From the NCBI RefSeq assembly GCF_027492855.1, contig NZ_JAPUDY010000072.1, positions 124,001 to 188,000 of the forward strand: 64,000 nt of DNA. Direction: 5' to 3'. Position numbers and translations under genes: made by a program. Below the pieces are notes generated by a model. It saw nothing but the letters and a program-made list of their open reading frames with translations, had not been told where the DNA came from and did not search any database. The DNA is from Acidovorax sp. Its GTDB lineage: Bacteria; Pseudomonadota; Gammaproteobacteria; Burkholderiales; Burkholderiaceae_C. The number at the start of each line of letters is the position of its first letter. The stretch's first letter is position 1. Of the stretch, positions 57,195 through 64,000 are shown in pieces.

Positions 57195-58538
57195 CTATTT
57201 GCGCCGCGCGATCTCGTCCAGGCTCTCGCGCAGGGCCTGGTCCAGGATGTCAACGCCGCGGTCGATTTCCGCGTGTGTGGTCGTCAGCGGCGGTGCAATG
57301 CGCCACACCGAGCCGCGCTCGGGGCGGCGCCGGATGTTCATGCTCAGGCCCAGCGCAAAACACTTCTTGGTGGTGAGGGCGCCCAGTTCGTGGAACGGCA
57401 GGCGGGACTCACGGTCCTGCACCAGCTCCACGCCCAGCAGCATGCCCTCGCCGCGCACATCGCCAATGGCCTCGTAGCGCTGCTGCAACTCCTGCAGCCG
57501 GCCACGCAGGTAGGCGCCTGTGGTTCTGGCACGCTCGATGAGCTGCTCTTTCTGGATCGTCTCCAGCACCGCCAGGCCCACCGTGGCGGGCAACGGGTCC
57601 GAGACATGGCTCGTGTAGAAGGTGAAGCCCTTCTCATGCACGTCCTGCTCAATCTTGGCCGTGGTGATGGTGGCGGCCAGCGGCAAGCCCCCGCCCATCG
57701 TCTTGGACACGCTCATGATGTCGGGCACCACGCCGAAAAAGTCGGCGGCGTGGCGATGGCCGATGCGGCCGAAGGCTGTCTGCGCCTCATCAAAAATAAG
57801 CAGCATGCCGCGCTCGTCGGCGGCACGGCGCAGCGCCTGCATGTAGGACTTGGGCGGCACCAGCACACCACCTGCGCTGATGATGGGCTCGATGATGATG
57901 GCCGCTCGGCGGCCGGTGGAGGCCATGTCGTACATCTTCAGGCCCAGCTCCAGGCAAGCCAGCGCCGATTCTTCGCCCGACATGCCAGCAATGTAGGGCC
58001 GATAGGCATTCGGCTCGGGCATCACGTGCACGCCAGGCACATGCACGCCATAGCCCTTGCGGTCGCTCGCGAACGAGACAGCGCTGGTGCCGCCCGTCAC
58101 ACCGTGCCAGGAGCCACCCACAGCCAGAATCTCGTAGCCCCCGGTGTACATCTTGGCCATGCGCAGCGCCACTTCGTTGCTCTCCGAGCCGGTGTTGACG
58201 AAGATGGACTTGCGCAGCGGCTCGGGCATCCAGTCGCGCGCCAGGGTAGCGCCCAGCTCGGCCACAACCTCGGGGATCATCCCGCTGAACATGTGAAAGG
58301 CCTTTTCACCGGCCTCATGCACCGCGCGCACGATGGCCGGGTGGTTGTGGCCAATCGTGGCGCACATCTGGCCCGACGTGAAATCAAGAATCTCGCGCCC
58401 CGTGTCGTCGATCACGATGCAGCCCTTGGCACTGCGAAACAGATTGGGAAAGGTGTCGCCGCCGTAGCGCACCAGAAACTCCTGCGCGGCTTCCCGCAGC
58501 CCTTGGTTCGCCACCTGCCCTTGTTGCATGTCCATCAT
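57195..58538 (-). CDS. Class III aminotransferase, 2,2-dialkylglycine-decarboxylase-like
   Basis: PLP enzyme (447 aa) of aminotransferase class III. By recall it is closest to DgdA: FVNTGSESNEVALRMAK, GGSWHGVTGG, IIIEPIISAGGV, LLIFDEAQTAFGRIG (PLP Asp), VSKTMGGGLPLAA with the Schiff-base Lys, FYTSHVSDPLPATVGLAVLE, IGDVRGEGMLLGVELVQDR and ALGLSMNI. DgdA decarboxylates dialkylglycines and then transaminates; simple amine transaminase activity is the main alternative. It is divergent from a LysR gene, as dgdA is from dgdR in Burkholderia cepacia. Confidence 0.85.
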   Translation of the reverse strand: MMDMQQGQVANQGLREAAQEFLVRYGGDTFPNLFRSAKGCIVIDDTGREILDFTSGQMCATIGHNHPAIVRAVHEAGEKAFHMFSGMIPEVVAELGATLARDWMPEPLRKSIFVNTGSESNEVALRMAKMYTGGYEILAVGGSWHGVTGGTSAVSFASDRKGYGVHVPGVHVMPEPNAYRPYIAGMSGEESALACLELGLKMYDMASTGRRAAIIIEPIISAGGVLVPPKSYMQALRRAADERGMLLIFDEAQTAFGRIGHRHAADFFGVVPDIMSVSKTMGGGLPLAATITTAKIEQDVHEKGFTFYTSHVSDPLPATVGLAVLETIQKEQLIERARTTGAYLRGRLQELQQRYEAIGDVRGEGMLLGVELVQDRESRLPFHELGALTTKKCFALGLSMNIRRRPERGSVWRIAPPLTTTHAEIDRGVDILDQALRESLDEIARRK

Positions 58539-58603
58539 CAGTCCTCGCTGGTTTCGTTGATGGGTTCATGATGTGGGAGCCTCTTCGGCACGTCCAATGT
58601 CAA

Positions 58604-58670
58604 GATCACATGGCACGCCCATGCGCCGCTTGCATGGGCCTTGTGTATTCCACATGGAAGGTGATCACAT
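58604..58670. promoter_or_regulatory. Repeats in the LysR/aminotransferase divergent promoter
   Basis: GATCACAT occurs at 58604-58611 and again at 58663-58670, and a perfect inverted repeat GCCCATGC (58617-58624) / GCATGGGC (58632-58639) lies between them. LysR regulators bind such sites in shared promoters. No clear T-N11-A box could be singled out. Confidence 0.4.
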
Positions 58671-58827
58671 AGGCATGGAAGATAACTAAACCTAGAAATG
58701 GCAGCTGACCGCTTGGTTCTTTTCGGCAGACCACTGAAATCGAGCCGTGACTGCTCCGTTGACGTTCACCTGTGGGGTGAGCACGCTATGCATCCGCCGT
58801 TTCTAGATTTAAAAGCGAGGCCGCGTA

Positions 58828-59724
58828 ATGGACACCCGATGGATTCAAGACTTCGTGACCTTGGCAGAGGTCGGTAATTTCACGCGCGCAGCAGAGGTGC
58901 GCAACGTCTCGCAGGCCGCGTTCAGCCGCCGCATCCAGGCGCTGGAGCAATGGCTGGGCGCCAAGCTCATCGACCGCACGGTGTTCCCCACGCGGCTGAC
59001 GGATGCGGGCGAGCGCTTCAGAGGCGTGGCGGTCGATCTGCTCAGCCAGATCACCGAAGCCAAGGCCGACATCGGCGACGTGCCCTCGCGCAACCACCTG
59101 CGCATCGCCATGCCTTATGCACTGGTCACAGCCCGGCTGCCGGGCTGGTGGCAGGCCTGGGCCAACGGCGCGGCCCTGAGCTGCAGCGTGGAGGTAGGCA
59201 ATGTGCACGACACGGTTTCGGCACTGAGTGCGGGCTCGGTGGACCTGCTGATTTGTTATCACCAGGCCACGCACCCCGTGCAGCTCGACGAGGCACGCTT
59301 TGAGCGCCACGACATCGGCACCGAAACCATCCGCCCCTACGCCTCACGCGCACTGGTGCAAAACGGCCGTGCGGCGCTGCCAGGCACTGCCGCAGAGCCG
59401 ATTCCCCTGCTCATGTATTCACCCACCGTGTACTTTGCCCGCGTTGTGGAGGCCGCCATCGAGAACGCGCCACGCAAGCTGTTCGGCTTCCGCGCTTTCG
59501 AGGTGGAAATGTCCGACGCCCTGGGCGCACTCGCCGGGCACGATCTGGGCGTGGCCTGGCTGCCCGCCAGCTCCTTTCACGAAGGCCGACTGGGCGACCT
59601 GGTGGCCGTGGGGGACGGCGACTGGGACATCGACGTCTCCATCGTCGCCTACCGCTCCAAGGGCCACGCGCGCCGCGCTGTCTCGCAGGTCTGGGAACGC
59701 ATCGTCGCTACGGGCCAGGGCTGA
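58828..59724 (+). CDS. LysR-family transcription regulator
   Basis: A 298-aa regulator. N-terminal winged helix: WIQDFVTLAEVGNFTRAAEVRNVSQAAFSRRIQALEQWLGAKLIDRT (residues 4-51); effector domain from about 90 (NHLRIAMPYALVTARLPGWWQAW, then SVDLLICYHQATHP, GHDLGVAWLPASS). It is divergent from the DgdA-like aminotransferase gene across 289 bp, so that operon is the probable target. It converges on the amidohydrolase gene with a repeat copy between. Confidence 0.92.
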   Translation: MDTRWIQDFVTLAEVGNFTRAAEVRNVSQAAFSRRIQALEQWLGAKLIDRTVFPTRLTDAGERFRGVAVDLLSQITEAKADIGDVPSRNHLRIAMPYALVTARLPGWWQAWANGAALSCSVEVGNVHDTVSALSAGSVDLLICYHQATHPVQLDEARFERHDIGTETIRPYASRALVQNGRAALPGTAAEPIPLLMYSPTVYFARVVEAAIENAPRKLFGFRAFEVEMSDALGALAGHDLGVAWLPASSFHEGRLGDLVAVGDGDWDIDVSIVAYRSKGHARRAVSQVWERIVATGQG

Positions 59725-59789
59725 AGCGCCCCACAACACAACCAGGCCACAAGCTGCACCAGAGTCGGCGCACTACACGGCGGATTAGC

Positions 59790-59846
59790 AAAAAATAGCC
59801 TCCAGCGCTTATTCATCAAGCGCAAGCAGCTACTATTTTTATAGCA
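59790..59846 (+). repeat. Dispersed palindromic repeat, copy I (full length)
   Basis: AAAAAATAGCCTCCAGCGCTT, loop ATTCATC, AAGCGCAAGCAGCTACT, then ATTTTTATAGCA. It lies between the convergent LysR and hydrolase genes and touches the stop codon of the latter. The AAAAATAGC...ATTTTTATAGC ends would give A and T tracts on either side of the hairpin. Confidence 0.88.
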
Positions 59847-61103
59847 TCAAGTTCCTGCCCGCTCCAGCATGGCATGCAACAACACATTGCACCCCGCCTC
59901 AATGTGCTCTGGCTTGGCGTCCTCTATCTCGTTGTGGCTGATCCCGTCCTTGCACGGGATGAAGATCATCCCGCTGGGCGCCAGCTTGGCCATGTACACC
60001 GCGTCATGCCCCGCTCCCGACACTGCGGGCATGTGGCTGTAGCCCAGCTTCTTGGCCGCTCGGCCCACGGCGTCTACACATTCGGGGTGGAAGAGTTGTG
60101 CGGGGTAGCTGGACACCATCTCGATCTTCACGTCCACGCCATGCTCTTGCGCCACCTGGGCGGCAAAGGTTTTGACCTCCTGGGCCATCTGGTCCACCAG
60201 CGTGTCGGTGCTGTTGCGCAGGTCGATGCTGAATTTGACCCGGCCGGGGATGACGTTGCGGCTGTTGGGGAACACTTGCACCATGCCCACGGTGCCTCGC
60301 CCGTGGGGCGGGTGGCGGTGGGCTGCAGCGACCACGTCTTGCATGATGCGGGTGGCGGCCAGCAGGGCGTCTTTGCGCAGGGCCATGGGGGTGGGGCCTG
60401 CGTGGGCTTCCATGCCGGTGACGGTGCAGTCGAACCAGCGGATGCCCAGCACGCCGCTGACCACGCCGATGGTCTTGTCGTTGTCTTCGAGCACGGGGCC
60501 TTGTTCGATGTGGGTTTCGAAGTAGGCGCCGATGGGGTGGTCGCCGGGTTCTTGGTCGCCCACGTAGTCGATGCGTTCGAGCTCGCCTTTCACGGTTTTG
60601 CCTTCGGTGTCGGTGGCGGCGTAGGCGTGCTCCAGGGTGAAGGCTTTGGCAAAGACGCCGGAGCCCATCATCACGGGCACGAAGCGCGATCCTTCTTCGT
60701 TGGTCCAGAAGGCGACTTCGATGGGGGCTTCGGTTTGTATGCCGTGGTCGTTCAGGGTGCGCACGACTTCGATGCCGGCCAGCACGCCGTAGTTGCCGTC
60801 GAACTTGCCGCCGGTGGGCTGGGTGTCGATGTGGCTGCCGGTCATGATGGGGGGCAGGCTGTTGTTGCGCCCTGGGCGGCGCATGAAGCCGTTGCCGATC
60901 TTGTCGATGGTCACCGTCATGCCCGCTTCGCGCGCCCAGCGGGTGACGAGGTCGCGGCCTTGTTTGTCCAGGTCGGTGAGGGTGAGGCGGCACACGCCGC
61001 CTTTGGGCGTGGCGCCGATCTGGGCCAGCTCCATCAGGGAGGACCACAGGCGATCGCCGTTGATGCGCAGGTTGTCAGTGGCGGGGTTGGCTTGGGTGCT
61101 CAT
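59847..61103 (-). CDS. M20-family Zn-dependent N-carbamoyl amidohydrolase, beta-ureidopropionase-like
   Basis: A 418-aa hydantoinase/carbamoylase-type amidohydrolase. Metal ligands: MTGSHIDTQPTGGKFDGNYG (His, Asp), AFWTNEEGSRFVP (Glu pair), YFETHIEQGPVLE (His) and GISHNEIEDA (late His); EAHAGPTPM is the dimerisation-domain His site. By recall the sequence is close to beta-ureidopropionases of pseudomonads (reductive pyrimidine breakdown); allantoate or N-carbamoyl-amino-acid hydrolase are alternatives. The start MSTQANPATDN was chosen for GGAGG just upstream. It follows the M81 gene by 23 bp. Confidence 0.88.
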   Translation of the reverse strand: MSTQANPATDNLRINGDRLWSSLMELAQIGATPKGGVCRLTLTDLDKQGRDLVTRWAREAGMTVTIDKIGNGFMRRPGRNNSLPPIMTGSHIDTQPTGGKFDGNYGVLAGIEVVRTLNDHGIQTEAPIEVAFWTNEEGSRFVPVMMGSGVFAKAFTLEHAYAATDTEGKTVKGELERIDYVGDQEPGDHPIGAYFETHIEQGPVLEDNDKTIGVVSGVLGIRWFDCTVTGMEAHAGPTPMALRKDALLAATRIMQDVVAAAHRHPPHGRGTVGMVQVFPNSRNVIPGRVKFSIDLRNSTDTLVDQMAQEVKTFAAQVAQEHGVDVKIEMVSSYPAQLFHPECVDAVGRAAKKLGYSHMPAVSGAGHDAVYMAKLAPSGMIFIPCKDGISHNEIEDAKPEHIEAGCNVLLHAMLERAGT

Positions 61104-61126
61104 GGGACCTCCAGAAAAAAGGGGAA

Positions 61127-62617
61127 TCAATCAGCCAAGACAGGCACCGCATCCAGCGGATACACCGGCCGGCGCAGGTTCTCGAACGGGAACAGTCGGT
61201 AGTCCGAACTCGTGGCGCCTGGGCTGTCGCACTCGACCAGGCCTGCCGACAAAGGCACGAACACCGGGCGGCAGTACATGCGCGACTTGAGCAGCAGGTA
61301 GCGATAGGCCGTCGGGTCCAGGCCCACGCAGGCAAAAACGCCCAGGTCCCACGGCTCGTGCGGCTGCTCGACCACCACGATCTGCGTGTCGCCCGCATCC
61401 AACCAGACAGCACGCCCCATAGAACACCGCTGACCCGTGTAGATAGGCCCGCTCACGGTGTAACTGCCATCGCTGATGGCGCGCACCGCGCCTTGCACCA
61501 GCACGGGTTCTTTGGCCAGCCCCAGCCGGGTGAGAGGCACTTTGTTGCCAAGGCGGACCGACACCTGGGCGCCCACACCCGCCGCGATGAGCTGGTCCAC
61601 GGCTTCGGGGTCACACAACGGGCCGGTGGCAATGCCCGCCAGGCCCCGCTGCCACGCAGCCTGCAGCACATCCATGGTGTCGCAGGTGCCCCCGGACATG
61701 CAGTTGTCACTGTGGTCCAGCAGCAGCACGGGCTTGCTGGTGCCCAGCGCAAGCGCCTCGGCCCGCGCAAAAGCTTCGGTCAATGGCTCGCTGGCATACA
61801 CATAGCCTGCGCGCTCGGCCCAGATCTGGTCGGCCACACGGTCCAGGGCGGCAGCCCCCAAGGCCTCGCCATGGGGGCTGCGCTCCACGGTGGCCACCAC
61901 GCACACGCAAGGCGCCTCGATATCGGCCAGCGAGAAGCCCGCAAAGACGGTCATGGCAGGCACGCCTTCTTCCTCAGCCCGGCGTGCCGACGCCACCGCT
62001 GCCGCCATTGCACCGCCCAGCGTGGTGCTGCGCAGCGTGTGGCTGAGCAGCGGCAGGGGCCGCCAGCGCACCGCATACCGGCGCCCTTGCTGCAGCATCT
62101 GCAGCACCAGACGCGCGGCATGTTCGCCGGTCTCGTACATGTCCACATGCGGATAGGTCTTGAACCCCACCATGACGTCGGCGTTATCGATCATTTTCTG
62201 CGTGATGTTGCCGTGCAGATCGAGTGCTACCCCCAGTGGTACACCGGGTGCCGCAGCACGCACGCGTGCGAGCAGATCACCCTCTCCGTCCGAGGTGTTC
62301 TGCGCCACCATAGCGCCATGCAGGTCGAGGAAGATGGCATCGCAGCCTTCAGCAGCCGCCGCCACGATGCGGTTGGCGAGCGCATCGTAGGCATCGGCAT
62401 GCACGGGGCCGCTCGGGTTGGCCATGGCCGAAACCGGCGTGACGCACTCGGCACCCACGCGCTGGGCCGCGTCGATGAAAGCCGCCATCGCGGTGCGCAT
62501 ACCGCTGTTGGCCTGGAAGGCCGCTGCATCGTAGTCCGGTGCAAACGCCTGCAGGGGGGTTGGCACCGGAGAAAAGGTGTTGGTCTCGTGGTTCAGACGT
62601 GCGATCAGAAACTTCAT
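61127..62617 (-). CDS. M81-family (MlrC-like) metallopeptidase
   Basis: A 496-aa protein of the microcystinase C-like family. Typical stretches: the N-terminal IARLNHETNTFSP, DAIFLDLHGAMVAQNTSDGEGDLL, GVALDLHGNITQKMIDNADVMVGFKTYPHVDMYETG, and VLLLDHSDNCMSGGTCDTM, holding the zinc-ligand His and Asp residues. Beyond microcystin-degraders the natural substrates are unknown; genes next to amide hydrolases and ABC importers are usual. The start MKFLIARLNHE has AAGGG six bases upstream. The C-terminal domain runs from about residue 330. Confidence 0.88.
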   Translation of the reverse strand: MKFLIARLNHETNTFSPVPTPLQAFAPDYDAAAFQANSGMRTAMAAFIDAAQRVGAECVTPVSAMANPSGPVHADAYDALANRIVAAAAEGCDAIFLDLHGAMVAQNTSDGEGDLLARVRAAAPGVPLGVALDLHGNITQKMIDNADVMVGFKTYPHVDMYETGEHAARLVLQMLQQGRRYAVRWRPLPLLSHTLRSTTLGGAMAAAVASARRAEEEGVPAMTVFAGFSLADIEAPCVCVVATVERSPHGEALGAAALDRVADQIWAERAGYVYASEPLTEAFARAEALALGTSKPVLLLDHSDNCMSGGTCDTMDVLQAAWQRGLAGIATGPLCDPEAVDQLIAAGVGAQVSVRLGNKVPLTRLGLAKEPVLVQGAVRAISDGSYTVSGPIYTGQRCSMGRAVWLDAGDTQIVVVEQPHEPWDLGVFACVGLDPTAYRYLLLKSRMYCRPVFVPLSAGLVECDSPGATSSDYRLFPFENLRRPVYPLDAVPVLAD

Positions 62618-62657
62618 GCGTAGCCCTTGGTTCAATGCTGCGTCAGCCATTCACCCA

Positions 62658-63355
<698 letters not shown>

Positions 63356-63359
<4 letters not shown>

Positions 63360-64000
63360 GCCTTGCCTCCGGTAATCATGTTGCCCAGGTAGGCCGCGCG
63401 CACGCGGTCGTCGCTGCGGATGTCGTGCGGCATGCCTTCGGCCAGCACTCGGCCCAGTTGCATCACCGTGACGGTGTCCGAGATGTCCATCACGATGTTC
63501 ATGTTGTGCTCGATCAGCACCACGGTGTGCTCATCGCGCAGGCTTTTGATCAGACGCTTCATGTCATCGAGGTCATCGATACCCATGCCCGACGTGGGCT
63601 CGTCCAGAAAGATGGCCTTGGGCCGGGCGGCCAAGGCCATGCCCACCTCCAGGCGACGCTGCTGGCCGTGCGACAAATTGCCCGCCGGGATATCGGCCAG
63701 GCTCTCCAGTCCCACTTTGGCCAGCACCGAGTCCACCACCTGCGACAGCGCCCGCGGCCCCACCGGCTCATGCCAGGGGTTCAGTGCGCGCGCGGGTGCC
63801 ACGCCCTGTGCGCCCAAGCGCAGGTTCTCGCGCACCGGCAGGCTCAGGAACAGGCTGGTCACCTGGAACGACCGCGCGATACCGCGCTGCACGCGCCGGT
63901 AGTCGGGTTCGTGCGTGACATCCTGGCCATCAAACAGGATCCGTCCGCCGCTGACCGTCTTGGTCCCGGTGAGCATGTGGAACAGGGTGGTCTTGCCCGC
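63356..64000 (-). CDS. livG: Branched-chain-type ABC transporter ATPase LivG (5' end cut by window)
   Basis: About 214 residues are seen; the start lies outside. The sequence enters in Walker A (AGKTTLFHMLTGT), then GGRILFDGQDVTHEPDYRRVQRGIARSFQVTSLFLSLPVRENLRLG, signature LSHGQQRRLEVGMAL, Walker B KAIFLDEPTSGMG and the H-loop VVLIEHNMNIVMDISDTVTVM. The signature has SHGQQ, normal for LivG. It precedes livF in the same operon. Confidence 0.93.

Overview
The window looks like a chromosomal segment of a Comamonadaceae-type betaproteobacterium, close to Acidovorax and relatives. The basis is high GC, the gene orders (mlaFEDACB next to ibaG-murA-his, gltBD, mrcA divergent from pilMNOPQ, resB-ccsB and cytochrome c4 divergent from engB) and a dispersed palindromic repeat that I recognise from that family. 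The assignment is inference; no rRNA or tRNA gene is visible to confirm it.

Layout. 1-7.6 kb, mostly minus strand: murA-hisG-hisD, then a block breaking the his series (a MocR regulator, a divergent DUF2917 gene and a VapBC-like toxin-antitoxin pair), then hisC and the start of hisB. 7.6-13.7 kb, minus: ibaG, a YadGH-type ABC exporter and the lipid-transport operon mlaFEDACB. 14-20.3 kb, minus: glutamate synthase gltBD with a strong terminator. 20.4-25.3 kb, minus: a REP-associated (RAYT-like) transposase, a methyltransferase, a DUF1415 protein, a dGTPase and aroB. 25.5-32.1 kb, minus and visibly AT-richer: pilMNOPQ followed by an Ig-like lipoprotein gene where aroK is normally found. 32.4-36.3 kb: mrcA, cyaY, lptM, and an oxygen-binding diiron-type protein behind a perfect FNR box. 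36.4-42.5 kb, minus: msrPQ, the cytochrome c maturation pair resB-ccsB, cytochrome c4. 42.6-50.3 kb: engB, an alpha/beta hydrolase, two lauroyl-acyltransferase-type genes, metK behind a SAM-II riboswitch, an AraC/LysE pair and a heme-linked diguanylate cyclase. 50.4-56.2 kb: an NAD salvage block (nrtR divergent from pncA-pncB-nadE-nadM/Nudix). 56.2-64 kb: a probable nitrogen-compound catabolic region with a solute-binding protein, a DgdA-like aminotransferase, a LysR regulator, a beta-ureidopropionase-like hydrolase, an M81 peptidase and LivFG.

Most of the content is housekeeping. The unusual signals are mostly in the non-coding DNA: at least nine copies of a palindromic repeat (hairpin GCGCTT...AAGCGC) filling intergenic gaps, four of them containing the stop codon of the preceding gene and one lying at the end of the transposase gene; an evenly spaced four-site operator array at the MocR/DUF2917 promoter; a double palindrome at the toxin-antitoxin promoter; a 13-bp-arm palindrome at the mla promoter; and a SAM-II aptamer followed by an 8-bp helix that can hide the metK ribosome binding site. 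None is proven functional here; each can be tested by comparison with related genomes and by transcript mapping.
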